Shown here: piece by piece, positions 37,695 to 48,842 of the stretch
Position numbering within the stretch: position 1 is the first letter of the stretch
Layout: each line of letters opens with the position of its first letter
Assembly: GCF_030272615.1 (NCBI RefSeq)
Contig: NC_081408.1
Coordinates: 623,284,383-623,348,382, forward strand
Source: Cryptomeria japonica
Lineage: Eukaryota > Streptophyta > Pinopsida > Cupressales > Cupressaceae
Direction: 5' to 3'
DNA: 64,000 bases
Translations under genes and position numbers: made by a program
The notes under the pieces: model-generated
Seen by the model: only the letters and a program-made list of their open reading frames with translations
The model's database searches: none
What the model was told of the DNA's origin: nothing

Positions 37695-38073
37695 TGTTAG
37701 AGTAATCGGGTCTTTACTTGATTAATTAAACAACATCATTTGTTTAATTATTTAAGTTCCCTTTATCTCTTTTACACTTAAGCTAACATTAGATACATAA
37801 TAATTAATTCTTTTATTAATTATTATGTGCAAGCCTAGGGTTTTCCCTTTTAGGGTTTCTTGACCTATTAGAGGTTAATTCTTTTCTTTGTATCTTGGAT
37901 TGATTGATTATCACATTACACATTTTGATGAATATTGAGCTCTCATCTTTTTGAGCATATTTTCTGTGTATTTGTTTTTCCTTTGTTGCTTCCTTGCTTC
38001 TCCTTGTAACGTGTTTATTCATCTTGCAGAGATCATTTGGGCTCCTATGGTGTTTTATTTCTCAACTCTCACA
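37695..38073 (+). repeat. 5' LTR of the 2.6-kb element
   Basis: Begins TGTTAGAGTAATC and ends CAACTCTCACA. Paired with 39896-40271. Confidence 0.92.
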
Positions 38074-38086
38074 TAGTATCAGAGCT
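38074..38086 (+). other. Primer-binding site (initiator-Met tRNA type)
   Basis: TAGTATCAGAGCT follows the 5' LTR, one base away from the common plant sequence TGGTATCAGAGC. Confidence 0.8.
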
Positions 38087-38297
38087 TCAAATCTGTAGCT
38101 ATCTATTTTTGTTTTGAGATTTTTTGCATTGGAAACAGATCTGGGGTTTTTCAGAAGTTTTTTTATGCACTACTAGGTCTTACGACCCTGACATGTAGTT
38201 CGCGATTTTTTTTTTTTTCAAAAAAATTGGCTTTTTACGGCATGCAAGCTGAATGATTTTTTTCTGAATTTTTTTTTATTTGAAAAAAAAATTCAAA

Positions 38298-38425
38298 AAT
38301 TACAAAAAATCAACAAAAAACGGCCAAGTTTCAAAAAATTACAAAAAATCAACAAAAAACGGCCACTGTCAGAGCGGGCCCCCCTGGCTGCCGCACGCTC
38401 TGCCACTGTCAGAGCGGGCCCCCCA
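38298..38425 (+). repeat. Two 39-bp tandem duplications side by side
   Basis: ATTACAAAAAATCAACAAAA recurs 39 bp later, and CTGTCAGAGCGGGCCCCCC at about 38367 recurs 39 bp later at about 38406. Confidence 0.75.
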
Positions 38426-38690
38426 TTCCTGTTGCTGACAGTCTCCCTGCCGGTTTCGGCCCCCTCCGACCCTCGTCGGCACCTGCTCTCTGGCCCTTGT
38501 CGGCCCCCTCCGGTCCCGCCGATGCCCGCCCCACCAACGCCTTGCCCTACGGCCCCCACTGGTGCTCTCCCTGCCACCGCCAACCTCTCCCCCCCGCCAC
38601 CGACCACCGTTGCGCCACTCGACCGTCACCAGAGCGTCGCCCCGCGCCGCCCACGGGCCACCTCCGCTTGACCTTGCTACTGTTGCACCT
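38370..38690. other. GC-rich island in the internal region
   Basis: Sharp rise in G+C compared with the surrounding AT-rich DNA. Both strands stay open (Pro-rich on +, Arg/Gly-rich on -), which base composition explains. I do not call a gene. It could be a captured host sequence. Confidence 0.6.
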
Positions 38691-39882
38691 CCCTCTTGCC
38701 TCTTTTAGGAGGGGTTGGTTTTTTTGCCATAACTTGGGCAAACAGAGTTATTTTTTCAAAAACAAATAGGCATCGAAAAGATGGTTCTAAGCCAAACCTC
38801 GTGGTGTTGGAATTTTTTTTCAACTTTGCTGTTTGACTTTACTTTTTCCAATCAAAGTGGGGTCTCTTTTTTGCACTTTTGGGGCCGTAGAATAAGCATT
38901 CGAACTCCGTTTTTCGAAAAAAAAATATTTTTGGAAAGCTTGTTTTGTGTAATTTCTAGCCATATGAGTTTTCTTTCCAGATTCTTCTCCAGGAATATTT
39001 TATTCAGTTTTTTTTTCATTTTCAGCACTCTGGTAAATATCTTGGTTGTTTTAGGTCTTAGGATCTCTTTCTCTGAGTAGGATGTCTCGGTTTTGCCTGT
39101 TCTTTCCTTTTCTAGTCTTCTTATCATTGTAGAATTTTATTTATGCAAACACACTGAGATAAAGTGCCATCATGCATTGTTTACTTGGGATCTTGCACAT
39201 CTTGTGCCTTATTGTACATGAACTACTTATAAAATGCCATGGGGGGTTGATGTTTGTCTTTTGTTTGCCATCTGCCTTTGTCTAGTGAGTGTTCCTTCCA
39301 TGAAATTATCTTCATGATGTGTGTCAAGTGAGTGTTCCTTCCACAACACTGTACTTTCACTGCACCTTCGCTATTCCTGGTTCTTCGTCATGCAGTTCTT
39401 GTTGGCCATTCTTTTTAGTGTACCTATCCCTCTCCCTTTTCAACATTATGGGGAGGTTTGTCCTGTTGGTTCTAATGCTTCTTTGGTTCAATTGATCAGC
39501 GCTTCAGGCTTTGGTTTCTCATGCCATCTGTATCTTCGAGTTCAGTTGTTTGCCTTTTTTTGCCATCTGATTTGAGTAGTGTCATTTCAGGGCACTAATA
39601 CAGATTATAGTCTTCTCTACCTAGTCATGTTCTATTTCAATGTAGGTTCTTCAGATCAGCAGTTACTCTTCGACAGTGTTTGTAGCTATTTCCTACTTTA
39701 GTGGTGTTCTTCTTTATTTTCCATCTCTGTTTGGAGTAGAGTTTTTTTCCCACGTGGTTTTCTCTATTTCTTCGGTTCATAGAGATTTGGTTGTATTTGG
39801 GCACCTGATCAGGCCTTGTTGTCGGGACCCATCTTTCTTGCTTTTAATAGTTGTTCTAGGTTTTAGCTTTTCCCTAAGTCTA

Positions 39883-39895
39883 GCTTAAGGGGGGG
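39883..39895 (+). other. Polypurine tract
   Basis: TTAAGGGGGGG directly before the second LTR, the expected second-strand primer. Confidence 0.8.
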
Positions 39896-40271
39896 TGTTA
39901 GAGTAATCAGGTCTTTAGTTGATTAATTAAACAACATTTGTTTAATTATTTAAGTTCCCTTTATCTCTTTTACACTTAAGCTAACATTAGGTGCATAATA
40001 ACTAATTCTTTTATTAATTATTATGTGCAAGCCTAGGGTTTTCCCTTTTAGGGTTTCTTGACCTATTATAGGTTAATTCTTTTCTTTGTATCTTGGATTG
40101 ATTGATTATCACATTACACATTTTAGTGAATATTGAGCTCTCATCTTTTTGAGCATATTTTCTGTGTACTTGTTTTTCCTTTGTTGCTTCCTTGCTTCTC
40201 CTTGTAACAGGTTTATTCATCTTGCAGAGATCATTTGGGCTCTTGTGGTGTTGTATTTATCAACTCTCACA
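39896..40271 (+). repeat. 3' LTR of the 2.6-kb element
   Basis: Begins TGTTAGAGTAATCAGG and ends CAACTCTCACA, followed by ACTTA (40272-40276). It differs from the 5' LTR by scattered substitutions and a 3-bp indel near AACAACAT. Confidence 0.92.
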
Positions 40272-40880
40272 ACTTAATTGTAGATTCCTTGTCTTGGGAT
40301 ATACATGATGCTTCCTCTAGCCTCTTTTGGGAAGACTCATGAGGAGGATACCTGAGCATTGAAAGCTCTCTTAACATTCCAAGAGCTAAGCACTGGCTTC
40401 AACAACACTGGGGATCCCAAGTTAGCGATTATATGGTCTTGGAAAGGACCTCTAGCATGCAAGGATGGAGCTGGAAGCCTATGGAAGGATTGCCTATTCC
40501 AATTGTTGGAATCAATCAGCTTCTAGACCTTATAAGAGTAAGAAATATTAATCCTAGAATAGACAAAGATACTCTCATATGGGCTTGCTCGAAAACAAGT
40601 CAATATAATGCTAAAGATGGCTATAGGGTTCTAGTTAACCGTGGGAATCAAGAAGAACAAGATATTCCAATTCAGCTCTTTTGGAGTCGTAAGATCATCC
40701 CAAAAGTAGGAATCTTTGCATGGTTGGCCTTCAAAAAGAGGATTCTCACTGCAGAAAGATTTACTAAAATGGGCTATGAAGGACCCTCGAGATGCATCTT
40801 GTGAAAAGCCCTTGAAGAGAGTTGATCACCTTCTCTTGAATTGACCTTTTGCCTCAAAATGCTGGCGATGGCTTTGTGCA
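40272..40880 (+). pseudogene. LINE zinc-binding region after the reverse transcriptase
   Basis: This is the LINE resumed after the insertion. The open stretch at 40433-40804 reads WKPMEGLPIPIVGINQLLDL, DTLIWACSKTSQYNAKDGYR, IPIQLFWSRKIIPKVGIFAW and LAFKKRILTAERF, ending GPSRCILC. This matches the zinc-binding segment that follows the reverse transcriptase in plant LINEs, with a further Cys/His-type portion after a frame break at about 40801. Confidence 0.8.
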
Positions 40881-41261
40881 AAATTGGGGTGGATATCAGC
40901 CCTTCCTAATGATATAGTCTCTCTTTTTCAATGTTGGCATCTTCCTTCTAAGGAAAGCACTTTAAGCCAGATTTTGGAAATTTCTCCTTCCTGCCTTGTT
41001 TGGGAAATTTGGAAAGAAAGGAATCAAAGACTTTTTGACAATAAAGAAAGGAGATTTGAATAAGTTTTAACCTCAATTGAAACCTCAATTGTTGAGACAG
41101 TAAATTCCAAACTAGCTTTCTCAATAGATTTTCCAAAATCTTCCCTTCTTGGGATGATAGTATAAGAAATAACTAGCAAGGAATCAAGATTCTTCCCTCA
41201 TTTGGGGAAAAACCTAATGCTCGAAAGGAAGCTATATGGTCCCCCCCTAAGAAGGGTTGGT

Positions 41262-41668
41262 TCAAACTGAATTTTGATAGAGCCTCCAAAGGTAACCCAA
41301 GTCCTTCAAGTATAGGATATGTGGTTAGAGATTATTTAGGGTCAATTATTGAAAAAATGGCCAAGCCATTGCTACCAAATACCAATAATATAGCATAATT
41401 CAAAGCTTTGCTTCTAGGCCTACTGGATTGCCTCAATCATGGGATAAGAAACATCATAGTAGAGGGAGATTCAGAGATAGAAATCAATGCAATTAAATTG
41501 AAGAAAACCCCAAACTGGCGGCTACAGGAAATTTTGGATAGCATAATTGACAATTTGGCTATATTAGAGCAATACGAGGTTAAACATATCTACAGAGAAG
41601 CGAATACATAGGCATATGCTCTCTCAAAATCTGCAGTAGAAGGCATTTCTTTTCATTGGTGGGAGTAG
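41262..41668 (+). pseudogene. LINE RNase H domain
   Basis: Reads GWFKLNFDRASKGNPSPSSI (the first catalytic Asp is retained in NFD), GYVVRDYLGSIIEK, FKALLLGLLDCLNHGI, IIVEGDSEIEINAI (EGDS) and YEVKHIYREANT, ending near WWE. It is a plant-type RNase H at the C-terminus of ORF2, with stops at 41396 and 41609. This removes RNA from the RNA:DNA hybrid in active relatives. Confidence 0.85.
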
Positions 41669-42286
41669 GACGACAATCACCAGGGTTAATCTACAGAGTA
41701 TTTCCATTATTCGCTAAAGAGACTATCAGAGGCAGACTTTATTTTTAATCTATAGCAGATGGCCTTCCATTGATCTGGTGAGAGAAGGGAAGAAGTTCCC
41801 AAGGTCAACCTTCAGATAGTTAATCTAACTTGCCCAACAATGGTTTCTTGTTTCTATTCCTCAGGCATTAACTCTTACGCCAAAGTTGGGTGAAACAACT
41901 ACTTCTTTGAATTCAAACTTTTCTGCCACCTTTAAGAATTGAAACTGACATGTCATCTCTGACGTCACCTAATCTTGGCTTTTCTATCAATGAATTTTCC
42001 CACTCTCATCCCAAAAAGACAGCCCGCAGTCTGTCGTCATTCTAAGTACGAGGCATGCATTGTCTGTTGGATAGAGATTAACTCTTTAGCCGAGAGATTT
42101 GGCATGATTTTAGATAGATATTCTTCGCCACCTTTGCAGGTGAATTCATTGCAAGGCATTTCTCATTAATGCATGTCGAAAAAAGTGCCTTCTAGCTTTT
42201 ATTCAGTTTCCTCTGCAAGATTATCAACTAGTTTATCTCCACAATCGCATACATAGAAGATCAAGCTGCTACAGATTCTCGAAGCT
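41669..42286. other. Spacer between LINE RNase H and the extra frame
   Basis: No recognised protein. A 64-codon open stretch (41975-42169) is in the same frame as the downstream RGG-rich frame but is closed by stops. Confidence 0.35.
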
Positions 42287-43054
42287 ATGTCTGGTGAGGA
42301 GCCATTTGAATTTATTATGATTGTTGACCCTAGACCAATCTCATGTTTTGGTGTGAACACTCCCATCTCTCTCTCAACCTCCATCCGTCAAGTCTCCTTT
42401 AGCAAAATCACGGACCTAAGGCTGAAGAGGCTCCTCCTATTTCCCGAGCCAATGGTCATCCTAGCCGTTAAGCTCATTCTTGACAGTGGGCATAATAGCA
42501 GGGAAGAATACCCCTAAGACAACACCAACATCTCATCTCGGTTTGTCGCCTCCCTCATGGATCTAAAGATTGACAAACAAGTAGTCTGGACCCTTACCAA
42601 AAGACTATTTCCTAATGACATTTTGCTCGAACTGCAAGAGGTTCTTAATAAAGCGCGACATGATTCAAGGGCTCCTCGGCTGAGCAAGATAATTTTTTTC
42701 AACGTCTCGGGCGAGCTGATCAAATTCTACCCATTTCTGCTTGACCTTATTGACAAGGACCTCCAATAGCACAAAACCTTTGCAAGCATGTGCCTCAAAT
42801 TCCTAAAATGGTGTTTTCTAGGGGATAATCCAAAAGATTTGGGTAGGGAAGAAGAATTTTTAGAATTTGCCAAACTTAATGGTGTCTTTCCTCCTAAAAT
42901 AGAAGCAAAGGACCCCCAAGCAGTACAGAGTAGGCGAGGTGGTAGCAGAGGTTTTGGTCGCGCTTCTGCTCATGGAAGGGGTCGTCCTCTATGTAGAGGG
43001 TCTGGAAGAGACCGAGTTCCAATGCCTCCATCTATGCCAGAAGAGGAATCTTAA
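42287..43054 (+). pseudogene. Unrecognised third LINE frame with RGG-rich C-terminus
   Basis: A single frame from ATG at 42287 to TAA at 43054, about 256 codons, broken only by two in-frame stops (about 42516 and 42767). It starts MSGEEPFEFIMIVDPRPISC, contains helix-like stretches such as FVASLMDLKIDKQVVW and LLELQEVLNKARHDSRAPRL, and ends in a basic Gly/Arg tail with RRGGSRGFGRASAHGRGRPL then CRGSGRDRV. RGG tails commonly bind RNA. It lies between the RNase H and the LINE poly(A) end on the same strand, so it may be a third LINE protein or a captured host frame. I do not recognise a family. Confidence 0.55.
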
Positions 43055-43428
43055 TTAGATAGGTGTTTAGTTGGGGTTTTTCCTTGTTTGAGGCTATCTC
43101 AGAGCCCTTAGTTGGTTTCTTTAAATTCTTTGTTAAAATAAAAACTTTTCATTTTCGTAGCTTCGAACTTTTAAAATTTTTGAATGCTTTATGAGGTTGT
43201 TTGACAAGGATAAACGTATGTAAGTAAAACTCTATATTCACTCCAAGCCCAGAAATTTTTTGGGGGGCTTTGGAGTTGGTTTTCCTTTTCTATGTATATT
43301 CAGGGACATAGTTTCATATTTTCAGTCTTTAGGCCCTTGGGCTTTTTTAGGAAATGTGAAGTTCATGCTGTAAATTTTCATTTGAATCAATATATCAATC
43401 TGACTATGCCTTTTATCAATAAAAAAAA
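43055..43428 (+). other. LINE 3' untranslated end and poly(A)
   Basis: Non-coding sequence ending TTTTATCAATAAAAAAAA, a typical plant LINE 3' terminus. Confidence 0.65.
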
Positions 43429-43929
43429 CTTTCCCCCTATATTCAGAGAGTGAACACGGTCATTTATTATTTTAAAAGAGGGTTGGGTGCATGAGTTGGA
43501 GAGTTGTAGTGTGGATGCACCCCCTTAGATGGAGGGGATTGACATTACACTCCTTTTTATAACCTCTCGCGTGATTTGGGAAGTGGTTGGCGTTTATCAG
43601 TCGTAGAAGGATGTAATCAATCTTTCTAAACGAAAACCTCTCTTACACGTGTTTGATGTCCTCCCTGGCAGTAACGATGGGCAGATAGATGGAAATGGAG
43701 CGTCCATTAGCAATTAGTGTTTGCATTACAGTAAACAAGATGATCTCAACTTTTTATCCGATAGAATTTATTGTATGAGAATTTTGGATCGAAAAATTGT
43801 CTCACGCCCGAAAACAATTTTATTCCTTATTGATTGCAGTAGCTAGCTAAAAAACCATTTTCAAGTCACCGGGCATTTGCCTTCTATCAAATCGAAGGGT
43901 GAAAGATTGCCGCTAATAAATAGCAGTAA
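43429..43929. other. No gene recognised
   Basis: Flank between the LINE end and the kinase fragment. I found no LRR or transmembrane sequence that would complete the receptor kinase. Confidence 0.4.
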
Positions 43930-44907
43930 ATTTCATTTAATGTTGCCAGTTGTGCTATGTACTGCTTCAGCTACAACGTCCCAGCGAGCCTGTATGTAAG
44001 TCGAACAAAGTGAACGGAAAGACCGATGGTTCTCTATTAGCAATCGAAAGGTTGCAACCATCTGCACAGACTAACAAGAAATCCAAGTCTGAAATGATTA
44101 CTCTAGGCAAATGCGTCACAGAAATTTGGTTCCACTTTTTGGCTACTGTGTTGCAAAAGGAGAGAAGCTTCTAGTTTACATGCACATGCCTAATGGACCC
44201 TTGGACGAAAAGCTTCATGTTGTTGAGCCAGATGGTAATAGTATAGATTGGCCCAAAAGGTTAAAAATAGCAATTGCTGCAGCTAGAGGATTGGCTTGGC
44301 TTCACCATAGCTGCAACCCTAGGGTAATCCATAGCAATGTAAGTTCTAAATGTATATTATTGAATGAATATTATGAACCGAGGATAACAGACTTTGGGCT
44401 TTCTCGGTTGGTAAATCCTTTAGAGACCCATCTTAGCATATTTGTCAATGGTGATTTTGGCGATTTGGGTTATGTAGCGCCAGAATACATGCGCACCTTG
44501 GTTGCCACTTTGAAGGGGGATGTCTTTAGTTTTGGGGTTGTTCTTCTAGAGTTGGTTACTAGACAGAAACCTGTTGAAGTTGAAAATGTACATGAAAGTT
44601 TCAAGGGTAATTTAGTAGATTGGATCAGTAATCTTTCAAAACATGGTAATGCTCAGGAAACCATCGACAAAGATTTGGTTGGCAGGGAATATGATGCAGA
44701 GCCTGTACAAAAGTTCTGGAAGTGGCTACTAACTGTGTTCTTTCTCCAGACAAGGAGAGGCCTTCTATGCATGAGGTTCACCATCTGCTAAGAGCTATTG
44801 GTGAGAATTACAACTTTTCAGATCAGCATGATGATATGCCTATTGTATCAGATGCTGCTGAGTGTGATTACTCAAATGAGCTTATAGTGGCAATAGAACC
44901 AAAGTGA
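43930..44907 (+). pseudogene. BIR-like receptor pseudokinase fragment (kinase domain only)
   Basis: BIR proteins are LRR receptor-like kinases that regulate the co-receptor BAK1 at the plasma membrane. After a frame break at about 44110 the text reads RHRNLVPLFGYCVAKGEKLL, VIHSNVSSKCILLNE, PRITDFGLSRLVNPLETHLS, FVNGDFGDLGYVAPEYMRTL, GDVFSFGVVLLELVTRQKPV and, after another one-base break at about 44713, VLEVATNCVLSPDKERPSMH and LLRAIGENY. The catalytic HRD is HSN and the beta-3 Lys context reads LLAIERLQ (Lys replaced by Glu), so even the ancestral protein may have lacked activity; DFG is kept. No LRR, transmembrane or signal sequence lies upstream. Two frameshifts make it a pseudogene. It ends with TGA at 44907, 64 bp before an LTR element. 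Confidence 0.85.
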
Positions 44908-44966
44908 AATTCGGCTATAGCTATGAGTACCTCTCAGGAAAGTCTTTGGCAAATGGCAAAGATGAC

Positions 44967-44971
44967 TCAGA
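44967..44971 (+). repeat. Target-site duplication, left copy (TCAGA)
   Basis: TCAGA precedes the LTR at 44972 and recurs at 52743-52747. Confidence 0.93.
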
Positions 44972-47558
44972 TGTTGGAATACTAAGATCACTGAGAGGGG
45001 GGGTGAATAAGTGATCTGTAAAACAAGAATATCCTTAACCATTTGAAACTTTAAACCATTTGCATATGTAGCAAATAACATAATAACACCATCAACATTG
45101 AATGCATGTGCAACAGATATAAGATATAATAAACAATAAAGCACATGCACATGATAAGATAATTGACATAGCTTTTATAGTGGAAAACCCCTAAGAGTAA
45201 AAACCACTCTCCAATTTGTCTTTTATTAAGCCTTATAGGCAAATGTTTAGAGCACCCACTCTAGGAGCACCAACCCCGTACAATTTAGAAGCACCAACTT
45301 CTTGGAGCATCAACCCCACACTGATTTAGAAGCACCAACTTCCTGGAGCACCAACCCCATAAACAAGATACAAATAAAAGATTTAATCAGAGGGAAACTC
45401 TGTTACAATACAAAGCACTTGAAACAATTCAACATCATAGAGATCTTGTCTTTATCCCACAAATCCCCAATTTACAATCTGGTCTTGTTGAGAAAGATAA
45501 TCAAGACAATACATCAACCACTGAAAAACCTTAGTGTTACCACTATGCTTTCTACCCACACCAATCAATGATAAACATGCCAATACATCATTTCACAAGT
45601 ATACCTGCAAATATGACATTAACATTATGTTATGCATCTGCAATCTTAATGTCAATAATCTTCCTCCTCAAACTACTTGCAACCATAACCCTGTCACAAA
45701 ACTTCTGCAAACTGATACAGACACATACACATGACAATAAAATACATTTCTCTCTTCCAGTTACAAGCATGATATTTCCCTGTTATTCAAATTTACTTCA
45801 ATCTGTCCTGCATTAGCTGTATTCATCCCTTCATTCTCCATTATAAACAATCACACATTTCAGTCTTTATTCGTTCGTGTAAACAATAAACATACAAACC
45901 CGTACAAACCCTTGTCTACAAACAGACATACATTACTTCATAAAAGATCAAGAACAATATTTATAATCAGCAGAATCAGATTACCATTCTTTCTGTATCT
46001 TCTTCGTATGCTTCCTCACATGAAACGAATGGTTACAACACTATTTGCAATAATATCCACATTCACTGCATTCTATATTGTAATCTCTGCTCACTGTGTA
46101 TTCTTGAATCCTCTGTCTTTGCACACAACTTTTAACTCACTGGTTCTTCCATTATGTTTGCGACGTATTTTTAGCATGATTTGATATATTTCGTTATCTG
46201 TAGAAAGCTATTCAATAAATATAATCCTGATTAACCTTCGAATGAATATGCATTTATAAATTGTCTGTAGATAGTTAAGAAGTTGTATTCAGTTACAACT
46301 GCCGCAACTGCCGCCAACTTCATTCCACCGTGGATCTTTAACAAATTAATTATATTTCAACATCATCTGACTTATCAAATGTCAACTTTGTCTTGCCAAG
46401 TCGTGCTGCTAACCAAACCTTGATTAAAAATCGGCAATATTAACCCATTTAAATACATGCATGGGTATGTAAGATAACCTTCTTCCCACGCTGAGAATTT
46501 ATAAGCAATGAATATTCAATCAAAATTCTGATGTTGGTTTCTTGGGACACTTGTTCAAAATGTAGATACCCTTCCACTCATTTGACGAATTAACTTGCAG
46601 CTATTACAATCCCAAGACATGCTCAAACAGGGTGTATAAATGTCACCAAACAACTGCTGGATATAAGCAACGTAAACTCTAAAGTTCCCTCACGAATTTA
46701 TAGATATGATATTCTCAGTCACTAAATCCATAGGTTTGAACCAATCTGTGACTTATTTGCAGCGAATATAGGTAGGAATCGCACCAGATTAGTACCCCAA
46801 ATTCACATTTTAAAACCATGAACAACAGAATGGAGGGCATGACTTTCTTGGAAGGTCAAGAGCAAACTATGAGATGATTTCTCCTTTCCATATACATCTT
46901 TATGAGCCTCTCAAAGGTACCGTATAAATTGTTGAATCTACTTTAAACTAGTCAATTGCATTGTTGTAAAGTATTCTGAAGACTCTTGAGCACACTGATG
47001 ATAATTCTTCTATCAAATATTCATGCCTGATTCTTTGTCAAATTTGTCATTATATTTTGTCATCACTTAAAGCTCCCCTCGCCCAAGACTTCTAAATCCT
47101 GGATTTACTTTTGCTCGATTCAATAAAGTATTTATTACTTCACCCTGGTTCATATATAACTGTCGGCACCTTTTTATCAAATTTTGCACAAGTTGAATAT
47201 CTTCACAGGAAACATTTTAAGAATTGGTTGTCGAAGTTACTCCCGTACTTGACTTAATAATATCAGATTCACATTGTGTCTTATGTGGCTGGTGTTCTTG
47301 CTCCTGTTTTGATTGTGATGACAATTGTAAACTGTACACTTTCATAAATTTCCTTCCATCAGACAAGCAATTCAAAGACAAGCAAAGGGCCAATTCTAGT
47401 GTATGTTTGTTCAGCTTTCTCTCTTTCATGAATGTATCCATGTAATACACAAGATTAGATTTGTAGAGTCGTCCTATTATGAATCTAATCTGATCAACCA
47501 TATGCCACGCCATTTACCAACCTTTTGACATCAATGACAGAACATGCCAAAGTCAACA
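44972..47558 (-). repeat. 3' LTR (2587 bp)
   Basis: Begins TGTTGGAATACTAAG and ends AAAGTCAACA on the + strand. Several open frames inside (for example 45302-45571, 45912-46184, 47217-47513) recur unchanged in the other LTR and are not genes. Confidence 0.95.
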
Positions 47559-47571
47559 AACTCCCCCTTTG
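47559..47571 (-). other. Polypurine tract
   Basis: On the minus strand AAAGGGGGAGTT directly abuts the 3' LTR. Confidence 0.8.
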
Positions 47572-48842
47572 GCATTGATGTCAAAACTCGCTTCCTTCTC
47601 CCCCTTTTGACAACAGATGACAAAGGGATAAAGAATATCTCAACTTTCTCCTCCTGAGTATGAAGCTCTAGAAATGTAGTAATACCTGTCAGCCTATGCA
47701 TTCATACCTCTGTACATCTTCATCTTATATGCCCTTCTGACCATTCTCATAATCCATTCATTGCTACATACCTGCATGAATATTATCTATAGTGTTGTTG
47801 TTAGAAAAAATCATCTTGATTTTGATCTATACTTCCTACCATATGATATACCATCTTTGATTCCATCTTCAAATTCATGTTTTCTTTCATCTCCACTTGC
47901 TACACTGCATTTCACATAAGGCACCACTGACCCAGGCTTGCACACCTTTTATTCTCAACAAATCAAATTCAACCTTGTGTTGTCATCAAACATCCATGCT
48001 TTCAAACCTTTATACAAATATTTCTTTCACTACCACTTTTAGGCCTCCTTGTTATAAAGTTTGATATAGATCTGCATTGTGTCAACTATTATTTTCATAC
48101 CTCTTAATGGTTTGTACAAATCTTTGCACACCTGTCAATCTCATGCCTTCAATGCTCACAGATAAGAGAATTCATTCTTGTAAATCTTGTCACCAAAAAC
48201 AAACATTAAGGTTACTAGCCTCAACGAAAGATAAATTCTTATCACAAATTGAAGTAACAACTTCAACCCACATGGACCAACCCTGAAATGATTAATAAAA
48301 CATGACAAGACTTTACATGGGCACCAAGAATGCAAACGAAGTATATAATATACTTTTGCCCGCCACCCTCCTATAGAAGCAGTGATAGGAACTCATAGGA
48401 AATGACAGTTTTAAGAACTTGACTTGTTTGACCTCTCAAATTGCACAACCAATTTATATGGAAGAAAGAAAGTTTTCTTGCAAAAACAATATCTTTCCAT
48501 CCATCTAGGTTTCAGGTTTGTACTCAGCCATACACAAATGTACTGACCTTTTTCTTAACTGCAAACTCTGGAAAAATATTTTCTGAACATGCTATCCAAA
48601 AAAAATGGTCATAACTTAAATCAATTTTCCATAAAGATCAATGGGACTTGAATCAAATGGAAGACAGTTCATGTGTTTATCAAACATAAGAGGTCTCATA
48701 CCATTACTAGCTGTAAATGGCCATACAACTTTCTGCAACATGACTGTGATTTCTACCAGCAAAAACATCACACCAGTGAACACCAAATATACATATCACC
48801 ATGATAAACTCCCCTGAATTTTTATTTTTATTTTTTTACTTT
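47572..48842. other. Internal non-coding region of the young element
   Basis: Between gag and the polypurine tract, where pol would lie in an autonomous relative. I see no protease, integrase or reverse transcriptase motif on either strand. Confidence 0.6.

Larger units (their letters stand above)
37695..40271 (+). mobile_element. Non-autonomous LTR retrotransposon (2577 bp) nested in the LINE
   Basis: LTRs at 37695-38073 and 39896-40271 flank a 1.8-kb internal region. A primer-binding site follows the first LTR and a polypurine tract precedes the second. The target duplication is ACTTA. The internal region has no gag or pol; instead it holds a strikingly GC-rich island (about 38370-38680). 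It would need enzymes in trans. The LTRs differ by roughly 15 substitutions plus small indels (by-eye count), so the insertion is fairly old. Confidence 0.93.
32590..43428 (+). mobile_element. LINE (plant L1 type with RNase H), decayed and split by an LTR element
   Basis: Order on the + strand: ORF1 with a DUF4283-like segment (about 32853-34716), endonuclease (34905-35650), reverse transcriptase (35833-37694), zinc-binding region (40300-40860), RNase H (41262-41668), an extra RGG-rich frame (42287-43054), and a 3' end with ATCAATAAAAAAAA at 43414-43428. The 37695-40271 insertion interrupts the reverse transcriptase C-terminal part. The 5' limit is uncertain and no target duplication was found. 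Numerous stops mean it cannot move by itself. Confidence 0.85.

Noticed and set aside
37845-37860. Telomere-like TTTAGGGTTT text
   Set aside because: A single short occurrence inside each LTR, not a telomeric array.
37816-38022. Minus-strand 68-residue Lys/Arg-rich frame, also present at 40014-40220
   Set aside because: Lies in both LTRs of the 2.6-kb element and is repeated only because the LTR is.
38293-38769. Pro-rich (+) and Arg/Gly-rich (-) open frames
   Set aside because: All lie in a short GC island with few possible stops, and no domain is recognisable on either strand.
44987-47513. Several 60-98 codon frames repeated identically at 50.1-52.7 kb
   Set aside because: They lie inside the two LTRs. 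Their identity reflects the LTR duplication, not coding selection.
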